From Spongiibacter thalassae (lineage in GTDB: Bacteria > Pseudomonadota > Gammaproteobacteria > Pseudomonadales > Spongiibacteraceae), in contig NZ_JAAWWK010000003.1 in NCBI RefSeq assembly GCF_012272835.1, forward strand, positions 62,001-126,000: 64,000 bases of DNA. The letters are read 5' to 3'. The notes under the pieces were generated by a model. The model searched no databases. It saw nothing but the letters and a program-made list of their open reading frames with translations, and was not told where the DNA came from. A program made the translations under genes and the position numbers. This document shows positions 1 to 7,497 of the stretch, in pieces (positions within the stretch are counted from its first letter, which is position 1; each line of letters begins with the position of its first letter).

Positions 1-345
1 GATGAGGCCTACCGGAGTGGTGAAGGTGACTGTACCGAACATGCATTGCTGTTGGCAGCACTGGCGCGCTCGGTGGGCATTCCGACCCGCATAGCAATGG
101 GGGTCGCCTACAACAACGAACGTTTTCTCGGCCGGCGTTTTGTCTTTGTGCCCCATATGTGGGTGCAGGCGTGGACGGGTGAGGTCTGGGAGAGCTACGA
201 CAGTGCTTTGGGGAGTTTTAATGCGGGCTATATTACCCTGGGGATCAGTCAGGGAGAGCAGGACGCCTATCTGGCAATAAATAACGCGCTGGTGAAGGCG
301 GATGTCTTGTCGGCGGTACAGCTCAGGCGCCGACCTTCGCCCTGA
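1..345 (+). CDS. Transglutaminase-like domain protein (5' truncated by window edge)
   Basis: The reading frame is open from base 1 and ends with TGA at 343-345, so only the last 114 residues are present. The fragment holds a transglutaminase-like core: GDCTEHALLLAALAR gives the nucleophile Cys (fragment residue 11), PHMWVQAW supplies the His (52), and ESYDSAL supplies the Asp (67). In bacteria such domains act as cysteine peptidases or amide-modifying enzymes, often on the envelope side. The N-terminal part, which would show a signal peptide or membrane segments, is outside the window, so location and substrate cannot be judged. It is convergent with the small minus-strand gene ending at 428. 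Confidence 0.8.
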   Translation, partial: DEAYRSGEGDCTEHALLLAALARSVGIPTRIAMGVAYNNERFLGRRFVFVPHMWVQAWTGEVWESYDSALGSFNAGYITLGISQGEQDAYLAINNALVKADVLSAVQLRRRPSP

Positions 346-350
346 GTGCA

Positions 351-371
351 GAGCCGGAAGGTCTCCGGCTC
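351..371. other. Perfect hairpin between convergent genes
   Basis: GAGCCGGA at 351-358 pairs perfectly with TCCGGCTC at 364-371 around a 5-base loop. It lies between the stop codon at 345 and the convergent gene ending at 428, where a bidirectional terminator is expected. Neither strand has a clear T-run after the stem, so intrinsic termination is not proven. Confidence 0.4.
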
Positions 372-427
372 CAACATATTACCCAGTGATTTTACCCGTC
401 AGACTTTTGCGGGTGGGGCATCTGGTG

Positions 428-646
428 TTATTCGTAGGCGACAGGCATTTCTGTCAGGCTGTCGTCGCCGGCTACGTCAATATCCGCGACATCGACGTTC
501 GCGCTGCCCCGCACTGCACCGATAACCGTCACCTCTTCGAGCAACAGTTTGGGCTCGTCGGCCTGGGCAAACAATGCCGCGCTGGTCAGAGTGAGTAGAG
601 CGCTGATTTTTAATGCCGATTGAAAAAGCGAAGCTGGTTTAAACAC
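428..646 (-). CDS. Small predicted secreted protein of unknown function (72 aa)
   Basis: I place the start at GTG 644-646 because AAGGGGA sits just upstream and the next residues form a clean signal peptide. A longer frame from ATG 730 has no such support. Residues 1-29 have a basic start, a hydrophobic stretch (ISALLTLTSAALF) and an AQA cleavage site. The predicted mature peptide is only about 43 residues, acidic, and contains LLEEVTVIGA, which resembles the N-terminal TonB-box region of TonB-dependent receptors, though no plug or barrel follows. I do not recognise a family. It could be a periplasmic peptide or the remnant of a receptor N terminus. Confidence 0.55.
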   Translation of the reverse strand: MFKPASLFQSALKISALLTLTSAALFAQADEPKLLLEEVTVIGAVRGSANVDVADIDVAGDDSLTEMPVAYE

Positions 647-878
647 TATATTTCCCCTTGGCTGCCTATGCAGGCCACATTCCATATGTACGTGATAGGT
701 GTACGCAACTGGTACGGTAAGCAAGTTCATCGAGCGCCGAGCGCCGATATTTGCGAGCGTGGGCAGTATCCCTGATTAATGTTACGAAGATATGAAGGAA
801 ATATTTCAAAGGGCGTTTTTGTATGAATTTGTCATGAAATTTTTAATTTCGTGACACGATAACGTCAATAATGTGTTG
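647..878. other. Intergenic region, AT-rich, with a long inverted repeat
   Basis: This 232-base gap separates two minus-strand genes. No further gene is visible. Bases 770-878 are AT-rich and would carry the promoter of the small secreted protein. They include the inverted repeat at 830-856, listed separately. Confidence 0.6.
830..856. repeat. Imperfect 12+12 bp inverted repeat, candidate operator
   Basis: The left arm TGTCATGAAATT (830-841) and right arm AATTTCGTGACA (845-856) match at 11 of 12 positions around a TTT centre. The arms are AT-rich and no T-run follows in either direction, which favours a protein-binding site over an intrinsic terminator. It lies downstream of the VOC-protein gene and upstream of the small secreted protein gene. 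Confidence 0.5.
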
Positions 879-1310
879 TTAAAGCCGGACATCCAGTCGG
901 GTGCCGGGTTCGGCTGGCCCCTTGAGTTCAATGATATTGCCTTCAGGGTCGGTGATGTACAGGGACAATCCAAAACCCTCGGCACCGTAGCGGCGTTCTA
1001 CAGAGCTGTGCTCGATGCCGTGCTCCGAACAATAGGCGAGCAGGGCGTCGCCCTCGAATCCGGCCACTTGCAGGCAAAAGTGATCGACGTTATGGCGCTG
1101 GTGGTCCGGTGGATCGCCGCCGGCGCGTCCCAGCGGGCTGTCGACCGGCACAATATCAATCAAGCTGGTGCCCGCCCGCAGCTGATATAAACCGGCGTCG
1201 GCTTCGCAGCGCTCCAGGCTGAGGTTGAGGTGCTGCTGGTAGAATTCCAGCATGGCGTCGAGTTTGCGGGTACGTAATACGATATGGTCGAGGCCGCGAA
1301 TATGAATCAT
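879..1310 (-). CDS. VOC superfamily (glyoxalase/bleomycin-resistance fold) protein
   Basis: The 143-residue product has two beta-alpha-beta-beta-beta modules of the vicinal oxygen chelate fold. It opens with GLDHIVLRT (His9), the second module begins NVDHFCLQV (His77), and it closes with DPEGNIIELKG (Glu128). These three residues occupy metal-ligand positions, so it is probably a metal enzyme. The family covers glyoxalase I, ring-cleavage dioxygenases and antibiotic-resistance proteins, and the substrate cannot be told from sequence. A strong AGGAGG ribosome site precedes the ATG. The upstream yaeQ gene ends 22 bases away, so the two are probably co-transcribed. Confidence 0.85.
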   Translation of the reverse strand: MIHIRGLDHIVLRTRKLDAMLEFYQQHLNLSLERCEADAGLYQLRAGTSLIDIVPVDSPLGRAGGDPPDHQRHNVDHFCLQVAGFEGDALLAYCSEHGIEHSSVERRYGAEGFGLSLYITDPEGNIIELKGPAEPGTRLDVRL

Positions 1311-1332
1311 TGCTCAGCTCCTCCTGAACGCG

Positions 1333-1893
1333 CTACCGAGGTGGTGGAGTGATATCGCCGCACCATACCGTCGGTGTGATTTCAATATTGGCATCTGGGC
1401 TGGAGACCCAAATGCTGCTGTCTTCAAGGGTGAATTGCAGACGCATCCCCCGTTGAGCCATTGCCGCGAGGGCCTGGGACGCGGTGGGGTCAATATCGAC
1501 CACGCTCAGTCGGGGATCGCGGCTCAGCTCCGACGATTTCTCCTGCCACCACTGCTGACTCGAGCGACCGCCGTAGCTGAAAACCACGATGCGGCGGCTG
1601 AGAGAGCGGGCACGGCGCAGACGCTTGTCACTGGGTTGACCCAGCTCCAGCCACAGTTCGATGTCGCCGTTTAAACCGTGTTGCCAAAGGTCTGGTTCGT
1701 CGTCGTTGCTCAGGCCGCGGGTGAAACTCAGTCCCTCATCCGCAAACATGGCAAAGGCCAGCAGGCGCAGCATCATCCTTTCGTCGGTTTCAGAGGGATG
1801 CCGGGCCAGAGTGAGTTTATGGGACTGATAGTAGTGACGGCGCAGGTCACTGATGTCGATTTCGGCTTTGAATATACTTGCGGTGAGTGCCAT
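1333..1893 (-). CDS. yaeQ: YaeQ family protein
   Basis: The 186-residue product matches the YaeQ family in length and layout. It has a start like MALTASIFKAEIDISDLRRH, a central LSFTRGLSNDDEPDLW segment, and a WLELGQPSDKRLRRA stretch. YaeQ has a PD-(D/E)XK nuclease-like fold, and the E. coli copy was isolated for its effect on RfaH-independent haemolysin expression, but the molecular function is not settled. The gene sits 17 bases downstream of the yqaA-like gene in a minus-strand run. Confidence 0.9.
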   Translation of the reverse strand: MALTASIFKAEIDISDLRRHYYQSHKLTLARHPSETDERMMLRLLAFAMFADEGLSFTRGLSNDDEPDLWQHGLNGDIELWLELGQPSDKRLRRARSLSRRIVVFSYGGRSSQQWWQEKSSELSRDPRLSVVDIDPTASQALAAMAQRGMRLQFTLEDSSIWVSSPDANIEITPTVWCGDITPPPR

Positions 1894-1910
1894 TACCGGG
1901 CCCTTTAAAA

Positions 1911-2342
1911 TTATAGTGCATTATACCCGAGTATGAGCATGGCGTAGCGTACGCCCTTTCCGAGTGCGACGAGCACGAAAAAGGTCAGTAGAGGAATGCG
2001 CATAATGCCGCCGACCACCGTCAGTGCATCGCCACCGAGGGGTAGCCAAGACATCAACAGCGTCCACTTCCCATAGCGACCGAACCAGCCCTGCGCCCGC
2101 TCCAGATCCTTGGGCCGGGCGGGAAACCAGCGCCGGTCGGCATAGTGACTTAATTTCAGCCCAATTAGCCAGTTGACTCCGGCACCGAGGGTGTTCCCTG
2201 CACTGGCAAAGGCCCATAACCACAGCGGTGGCAGCCCCGCCTGTAATTGGCTCACCAGCAGAATTTCGGAGTAAAACGGCAGCAGTGTCGCCGCGCCGAA
2301 AGAGGCGAAAAACAGCAGTATGTAGTCGCCGAGTGGTGTCAT
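1911..2342 (-). CDS. yqaA: YqaA family inner-membrane protein (SNARE-associated/VTT type)
   Basis: The 143-residue product is hydrophobic, with about four membrane segments. It contains the family's AGNTLGAGVNWLIG stretch and the sequence GDALTVVGGIMRIP near the C terminus. It is the short YqaA form of the DedA/VTT superfamily, whose members act in lipid scrambling or envelope homeostasis. Its start ATG overlaps the stop of the glutamine amidotransferase gene by 4 bases (ATGA at 2339-2342), so the two are translationally coupled. That may link it to the amidoligase set upstream. Confidence 0.85.
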   Translation of the reverse strand: MTPLGDYILLFFASFGAATLLPFYSEILLVSQLQAGLPPLWLWAFASAGNTLGAGVNWLIGLKLSHYADRRWFPARPKDLERAQGWFGRYGKWTLLMSWLPLGGDALTVVGGIMRIPLLTFFVLVALGKGVRYAMLILGYNAL

Positions 2343-3019
2343 GCGCTCGCCACCTTGACCAGCCGTCGGAACAGCGCGCCCTGTTGTGAAAGTTGTGGCA
2401 GGTATTCAGGGTGCCACTGTACACCCAGTCGAAAGGGGTGCTCGGGATTTTCTACCGCCTGTACGATACCATCGAGGTCGCGTCCGCTGATCGTCATGCC
2501 GTCGCCCAAACGATCGATTGCCTGGTGGTGCAGGCTGTTGATATGGCATTCATCGGTGCCGAGAATCTCCTGTAGCTGGCTGGCGGGCTCTACTTTAAGG
2601 ACTTTACGTGGCAAGAGTACACGTTTATTGCTGGTTAATTTGCGCAGGCTGCTCAGTTCGGGGTGCAGCGAACCGCCTAGCACTACATTCAATAATTGTG
2701 CCCCTCGACAAATACCGAGCACCGGCAAGTTTCGCGGCAGCAATTTTTCCAGGGCCATCACTTCAAAGCGGTCTCTCGCTGGGTTGACGGGCGCTTTTTC
2801 GTCGTTAACCGGCAGGTAAAGGCTTTGGTCTATGTCGTCGCCACCACTGATTACAATGCCGTCGAGGTGGGTGGGGATGACCCCGCGCCCCGGGGTAAGG
2901 CGAATGGCATTGGCGCCTGCGCGACGCAAGGCCCAGCGAATAAACCACCAGGCCGTCGCGATGTGACCGTCTTCACCGGTAACCCCTATGGTTGGCCGCG
3001 AGTCCGACATTGTGGGCAT
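2339..3019 (-). CDS. Class I glutamine amidotransferase / gamma-glutamyl hydrolase (peptidase C26) family
   Basis: The 226-residue product has the class I GATase triad: nucleophile Cys104 in GICRGAQ, and His203 with Glu205 in GVQWHPEY. The NSLHHQAI stretch and ISGGDD place it with PuuD-like gamma-glutamyl hydrolases. Family members hydrolyse gamma-glutamyl amides or deliver ammonia to a partner. AGGAGG lies 12 bases before the first ATG (3019); an inner ATG at 3010 is further from it. The next gene upstream encodes an amidoligase 55 bases away. Such GATase-amidoligase pairs are a described neighbourhood for ATP-dependent amide synthesis, so this enzyme may supply or trim the amide made by its partner. 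The partner link is inferred from proximity. Confidence 0.85.
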   Translation of the reverse strand: MPTMSDSRPTIGVTGEDGHIATAWWFIRWALRRAGANAIRLTPGRGVIPTHLDGIVISGGDDIDQSLYLPVNDEKAPVNPARDRFEVMALEKLLPRNLPVLGICRGAQLLNVVLGGSLHPELSSLRKLTSNKRVLLPRKVLKVEPASQLQEILGTDECHINSLHHQAIDRLGDGMTISGRDLDGIVQAVENPEHPFRLGVQWHPEYLPQLSQQGALFRRLVKVASA

Positions 3020-3074
3020 GGCTGAATGTTGCCTCCTGTATTTGCGAGAGCGAATTAGATTCCTGTTTGGATTG

Positions 3075-4094
3075 TTACAGTAGCTCGGAGATCAGCCAGC
3101 GACTGACGCCCTCAGACCAGTCCTTGAAAAAGGCCGCGGCCGGACTGTCGAGATGCTTGCGGTAGGCCCGGCAAATCAACTCGAGCCGTCTTGGATCGTT
3201 GGCGAGGCCATCCACCTGTAACCAGTCCCGCCAGGGAATAATCAGCCCCCATTGGCTGTTGTCGATAAGACTGTTGGGCAGGCGATAGTGCAGGGTAGGC
3301 CGAGCTTTCACTCTGGGATCGTCGATGACTTCGCGTAGGCGGTCATTGTCGATATGGGCAAACAGTGGCAGCAAGTCCAGAGCGCGGTTGCGGGTCGGGT
3401 TGTAGTGGAGGTAGTCGTCCATCAGGGTGGCCATGTCCGGCTGATATTCAGCCTGTAATACATGGCGAACATAGTCCCGCTTGAAGGGGTCGATATAGGT
3501 GGTAAAGCGCCGGCTGATATCCAGTTTGCTGCGCCATTTCAGCCAATCGTAAAGACAGAGAAAGGCGCGCAAATAATTGAGCACGGTTTGCGCGCTGCAG
3601 TCCGGCATCTCCGGATTCAGCTGCAAACCAAAGGCGTTTTTCGCCGAGGCTTCGGTGCCCTTTGCGCCTTCCATGCGTAAACGAAGGAACATGTCTTCCA
3701 GTTGCCACAGCTCGGACATGGCGATAGGCGGGCAAACAATTTCAAAGGGCACCAGTTGTTTGGCCACCAGTCCGACGACAGATTCGGTAATATCGTCAAA
3801 GTCGTTACTGCCCTCGGCTTGCCGTCGCTCCCGGCCGAGTCGTTTGACATAGGCAGAGTCCAATTCGACGACAAAATCGCCGTGCCGGGTATCAGCGACC
3901 TTCAGTTCGTAGTCAGACAGCTGGTGCACTTCCCCGCCAAAACAATCCTTGACGATCTGTGCGATAGGCTCGATGTCGAGCCCGGTGAACTCTATCTCGA
4001 CCCCCAGTCGTCGTTCGGTATTGGCGCTGGTTTTGAGTACCTGAGGCAGGGGCCACAGGTGTTTGCGATAGCCATCATCAAGATCGGGTTGCAT
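3075..4094 (-). CDS. Amidoligase family protein (Amidoligase_2-like)
   Basis: The 339-residue product looks like the amidoligase family of the glutamine-synthetase-like COOH-NH2 ligase fold. It has an early acidic strand motif GVEIEF (31-36), VELDS (76-80), EIVCPP (118-123) and FGLQLNPE (155-162), the positions where this family places ATP- and metal-binding residues. The predicted reaction is ATP-dependent amide formation between a carboxylate and an amine. The substrate is unknown. An AGGAG sequence precedes ATG 4094 by 9 bases, and the start overlaps the end of the AI-2E permease gene by 17 bases. A glutamine amidotransferase gene follows. The function is inferred from fold motifs and neighbours. 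Confidence 0.75.
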   Translation of the reverse strand: MQPDLDDGYRKHLWPLPQVLKTSANTERRLGVEIEFTGLDIEPIAQIVKDCFGGEVHQLSDYELKVADTRHGDFVVELDSAYVKRLGRERRQAEGSNDFDDITESVVGLVAKQLVPFEIVCPPIAMSELWQLEDMFLRLRMEGAKGTEASAKNAFGLQLNPEMPDCSAQTVLNYLRAFLCLYDWLKWRSKLDISRRFTTYIDPFKRDYVRHVLQAEYQPDMATLMDDYLHYNPTRNRALDLLPLFAHIDNDRLREVIDDPRVKARPTLHYRLPNSLIDNSQWGLIIPWRDWLQVDGLANDPRRLELICRAYRKHLDSPAAAFFKDWSEGVSRWLISELL

Positions 4095-5163
4095 AGTTGG
4101 GTTCTCCTAATATACGGGCAAGAGGGGTCAGGCGTTCGGTATGGCGACACAGCACTTGAAACAGGGTTAACAATGGCACGGCCAACAGCACTCCGGCGGC
4201 GCCCCACAGCCATCCCCAAAAGAAAATCCATAGAAAAACAATAATGGGGTTCAGGCTGAAGCGAAATCCGTGAACAAAGGGGTCGACGATCTGGCCGACA
4301 AGGGCGGTAAACAGCGCGTAGCCCATTGGCGCCGCTACAACCAGCGCCATAGTCTGATACGTTGTGGCACTGACAATGGTCAACAGCATGACCGTGATGC
4401 TGACGCCGAGATAGGGGATGTAGCGCAAAATGCCGGCGAGGGCACCCCACAGTGCGGGGTCGGGGAAGTCCAGTAGATATAGTGCCAGCGCAGTCACCAG
4501 ACCGACCCCCGAGTTGACCATGGTGATGGTCATCAAATAGCGGGACATTTGCTGTTGAGCCTGCCGGGCGAGTTCTTTCACGGTGTTTTTATCTCGGGAG
4601 GTCGGCAGTCCGTCGATAAAACGCCTGAGCAATTCTTCTCCCGAGCTCAATAAAAAAAACAGTAAAATGACGCTCAAGGTACCGTAGCCACCGATATTGG
4701 TCGCGAGATTCCACATATCGTCGCGCCAGCCCGCGTCGGTAATAATCACCCGCTCGACACCGGGATTGGCCGGCGCACTGAGTTCTTTGGCCAGGGAATC
4801 GAGGCCGCGGGTGGCGGCGTCGACATTACTGCTCTCGGTATCGACGCTCCCAAGGTGGCTGCGAAGGTGGTCGACGGCCTCCGGTGTTTTGCTAAGCCAC
4901 TCGGCCGCCGGGGAGGCCAGTGCATAGAAGCCTGCGGCCAATAGGGTTACCGCGCCGCTGAGAATCAGCATAGCTGCCATGCTGCGGGGGAGGTGCCAAC
5001 GTTGCAGGCGAGCCACGGCGGGAGCCAGTAATAAACTGAAAATAAACGCCAGGGTGATGGGGAGCATCACATCCTTGGCGACTTTGAGGGTGTACAGTAC
5101 CGCCAGTATCGCCAGCACTTTCAACGCCCAATCATCGTAATATTTACGGGTTTGTGGCGGCAT
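4078..5163 (-). CDS. AI-2E family transporter (PerM-like permease)
   Basis: The 361-residue inner-membrane protein has the AI-2E/PerM topology: two N-terminal hydrophobic segments (residues about 15-60), a soluble stretch rich in charged residues, then a run of C-terminal segments including LWGALAGILRYIPYLG and the re-entrant PIIVFLWIFFWGWLWG region. Members export small molecules or ions; AI-2 export is shown only for some. I choose ATG 5163 because it overlaps the mgtC-like stop (TAATG), implying coupled translation. A start at 5190 lies inside the upstream gene. Its 3' end overlaps the amidoligase start, so it may export or be controlled together with that enzyme's product. Confidence 0.85.
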   Translation of the reverse strand: MPPQTRKYYDDWALKVLAILAVLYTLKVAKDVMLPITLAFIFSLLLAPAVARLQRWHLPRSMAAMLILSGAVTLLAAGFYALASPAAEWLSKTPEAVDHLRSHLGSVDTESSNVDAATRGLDSLAKELSAPANPGVERVIITDAGWRDDMWNLATNIGGYGTLSVILLFFLLSSGEELLRRFIDGLPTSRDKNTVKELARQAQQQMSRYLMTITMVNSGVGLVTALALYLLDFPDPALWGALAGILRYIPYLGVSITVMLLTIVSATTYQTMALVVAAPMGYALFTALVGQIVDPFVHGFRFSLNPIIVFLWIFFWGWLWGAAGVLLAVPLLTLFQVLCRHTERLTPLARILGEPNYATRS

Positions 5164-5609
5164 TATTTTGCGACTCCGCGGGAGGCCCATTTTTTAACCG
5201 GCACCAGGGCGCGCAGCGTGATAAAGGTAATGAGCGAAACAACGATGGCGATTTCGTAACGCTGCCATGCCACTGCCGCACCGATGGTGCCCGTGGCCCA
5301 GATCGCTGCTGCGGTGGCCGTGCCGCTGACGGAATCGTTCTGCTTGATAATGGCGCCGCCACCGATAAAGCCTATGCCGCTCATTAATCCGTACAGCATC
5401 CGTGCATGGGCTTCATCGGTGCCCAGGACGTCGCGGCCTATCAGCAAAAATGCGCAGCAGCCAATTGCTACCAGTGGGAAGGTGCGCAGGCCTGCGCCCT
5501 GGGATTCGGTTTCGCGATTAAAACCGATCGGCAGAGCGAGGGCATAGGCAATGGCAAGCTGACTGAGGTGGTGTGCAATCAGCGGCCAGTTTAGATCTAG
5601 CACGGGCAT
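5163..5609 (-). CDS. MgtC/SapB family membrane protein
   Basis: The 148-residue protein carries the MgtC membrane domain: four to five hydrophobic segments with PIGFNRE near residue 30, GLRTFPLVAIG, and the signature GIGFIGGGAIIK. It lacks the C-terminal ACT-like domain of virulence MgtC, so it is the short SapB-type form. MgtC in enteric bacteria modulates the F-type ATPase and magnesium stress; the role of short forms is not established. The stop codon overlaps the start of the AI-2E permease gene (TAATG). Confidence 0.85.
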   Translation of the reverse strand: MPVLDLNWPLIAHHLSQLAIAYALALPIGFNRETESQGAGLRTFPLVAIGCCAFLLIGRDVLGTDEAHARMLYGLMSGIGFIGGGAIIKQNDSVSGTATAAAIWATGTIGAAVAWQRYEIAIVVSLITFITLRALVPVKKWASRGVAK

Positions 5610-5672
5610 AGTTAATGGGCTCGGTAGCTGATGGAGGTGTCGGGCGCCGCGAAGGGTTTCGTCGACGAGGGG

Positions 5673-5855
5673 TCAGCGACCCCGCGGCCCCATTACAAAC
5701 CAGATAATCAGACCGATCACCGGCAAGAAGAGAATCAGAAGAATCCACAGGAGTTTGGTACCTGTAGAGGTAGGACTTTGCACGACGTTCAGTACTGCCC
5801 AGATGTCGGCGATTAATATGAGTAGGCCAAGCAGGCTGCTAACGGGTAATTCCAT
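5673..5855 (-). CDS. PLD nuclease N-terminal (PLDc_N) domain small membrane protein
   Basis: I place the start at ATG 5855, preceded by AGAGGGA at good spacing. An upstream extension to 5957 has no hydrophobic or family character. The 60-residue product has two membrane helices, LGLLILIADIWAVLNVV and LLWILLILFLPVIGLIIWFV, ending in GPRGR. This matches the short PLDc_N family, found both at the N terminus of cardiolipin synthases and as stand-alone small proteins. Its role alone is unknown. Confidence 0.8.
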   Translation of the reverse strand: MELPVSSLLGLLILIADIWAVLNVVQSPTSTGTKLLWILLILFLPVIGLIIWFVMGPRGR

Positions 5856-5975
5856 TTTCGCTCCCTCTTGTCGGACATATCGTTCATCGATACTGCCTAA
5901 CATAGAGTGCGATTTAGCGGAGGAGTTCCACCGAGGGCGGCATTGGCCCGGGCGCAATGCCCGGGCCGAAGGGGA

Positions 5976-7013
5976 TTAATTGTGCGCGTGAAGCATGTCG
6001 TTTAAGGCGATAGCGGACTTGTTCGTCAGTACCTCAATAGCGCCATTTGTTGAATTGCGGCGGAAGAGCAGGTCTGATTGACCAGCGAGGTCGCGGGCTT
6101 TTGCGGTGCCGGCCTGCTCGCCCTTGTCGTCGATCATGCTGACAACGGAACCGGCGGTAATATACAAACCGGCCTCGATAGTGCAACGGTCGCCCAGAGG
6201 AATGCCTACACCGGCGTTGGCGCCGATCAGACACTCCTTGCCGACAGAGATAATGATGTTATTGCCGCCGGAAAGGGTGCCCATGGTGGAACAGCCGCCG
6301 CCGAGGTCGGAGCCGGCGCCAATCATCACACCTGCTGAAATTCGGCCTTCGATCATGCCTGGGCCTTCAGTGCCCGCGTTAAAGTTGACAAAACCCTCGT
6401 GCATGATGGTTGTCCCTTCGCCGAGGTAGGCTCCCAGACGTACTCGAGCGGTGTGGGCGATACGTACGCCTGCCGGCACAACGTAGTTGGTCATTTTGGG
6501 GAATTTATCCACCGACATGACTTCCAGTAGCTGGCCTTCCATACGGGCCTTCAGTTGGCGCTGGGGAAGCTCGCGCAGGTCAATCGCACCCTGATTGGTC
6601 CAGGCGACATTGGGCAGCACACCGAACAGACCGTTAAGGTCGAGGCTATGGGGTTTGGCCAGGCGGTGGGACAGCAAATGCAGCTTCAGGTAGCCCTCGG
6701 GCACTGATTGTGGCGCGCTGTCTTCGGCAAGGATCGTAATCACCAGGGGCTGTGTGCTGGTGGTCAGTTGCGCGGCGATTTCCGCCTGGGCATTATTGCC
6801 AGCCGCTTTCAGTGCCTCGGCCACCCGTCCCATGGTTTCGCTGTTTACGGTAATTGCCGCGTTGCCACCGCTGTATTCAATAATCGGTGCCACAGCTGCC
6901 GCCAGCTTGGCATCGGCTTTCATCAGTGGTTGGGGGTAAAACACATCCAGCCATTCACCCTTGTTGTTGTGGGTGCCAAGGCCAATGCCGAAACTGAAAA
7001 TAGTGTCACTCAT
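5976..7013 (-). CDS. dapD: 2,3,4,5-tetrahydropyridine-2,6-dicarboxylate N-succinyltransferase
   Basis: The 345-residue enzyme transfers succinyl from succinyl-CoA to tetrahydrodipicolinate, the first committed acylation in the succinylase branch of lysine and diaminopimelate synthesis. It is the long DapD form found in pseudomonads and related bacteria, with an extra N-terminal domain (about residues 1-150) before the left-handed beta helix. The hexapeptide region includes LGEGTTIMHEGFVNFNAG and AGVMIGAGSDLGGGCSTMG. A GAGAGAG ribosome site precedes the ATG. It lies downstream of an ArsC-like gene and in the same direction as dapC. Confidence 0.95.
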   Translation of the reverse strand: MSDTIFSFGIGLGTHNNKGEWLDVFYPQPLMKADAKLAAAVAPIIEYSGGNAAITVNSETMGRVAEALKAAGNNAQAEIAAQLTTSTQPLVITILAEDSAPQSVPEGYLKLHLLSHRLAKPHSLDLNGLFGVLPNVAWTNQGAIDLRELPQRQLKARMEGQLLEVMSVDKFPKMTNYVVPAGVRIAHTARVRLGAYLGEGTTIMHEGFVNFNAGTEGPGMIEGRISAGVMIGAGSDLGGGCSTMGTLSGGNNIIISVGKECLIGANAGVGIPLGDRCTIEAGLYITAGSVVSMIDDKGEQAGTAKARDLAGQSDLLFRRNSTNGAIEVLTNKSAIALNDMLHAHN

Positions 7014-7055
7014 GCTTGAATCTCTCTCGCGGGCTTTAAGTGTTATTGCTGATCC

Positions 7056-7415
7056 TTAAAGCGTGTGGTGGGAAAATAAACGGTCGTAGTCCTCGGCTTT
7101 GAAACCAAGGTGCAAGGCCTTGCCGGTGTCCAGCAATGGCCGCTTCATCAGGGTGGGGTGTTCCAGCAACAGTTGTACGGCACTGTTGTTGTCCAGGCTC
7201 GCACGTTGCTCGTCGCTCAGCTGTTTCCAGGTGGTGCTGCGCTTGTTCACCAGTTGGGCGACTCCCAGGGTGTCCAGCCAGCTACTGAGCTGCTCGGCGG
7301 TCAAGGCCTCGTCGCGGACGTCTTGAAAACGGTGCTCAATACCGTTGTTGTCCAACCAGCGGCGTGCGGAACGAACGGTATCGCAGTTTTTTATACCGTA
7401 GAGGGTGATGCTCAT
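7056..7415 (-). CDS. ArsC-like (YffB/Spx-type) protein
   Basis: The 119-residue product starts MSITLYGIKNCDTVRSAR and has the thioredoxin-like ArsC fold with a single N-terminal cysteine (Cys11) and the family tail HPTLMKRPLLD. It resembles YffB, which sits next to dap genes in many gammaproteobacteria. Arsenate reduction is unlikely for this subgroup; a glutathione-dependent thiol role has been suggested for YffB. I use ATG 7415 because the family alignment begins there. The frame can be read further upstream to 7631, but that would run into the nth gene. Confidence 0.85.
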   Translation of the reverse strand: MSITLYGIKNCDTVRSARRWLDNNGIEHRFQDVRDEALTAEQLSSWLDTLGVAQLVNKRSTTWKQLSDEQRASLDNNSAVQLLLEHPTLMKRPLLDTGKALHLGFKAEDYDRLFSHHTL

Positions 7416-7497
7416 AGTCAGGTGCCTGCCTGCGAAAAGCTCGGCATGATAGCAAAAAACCTCGCCGGGATCACCGCAGCACCACCGTTGCCTTTGC

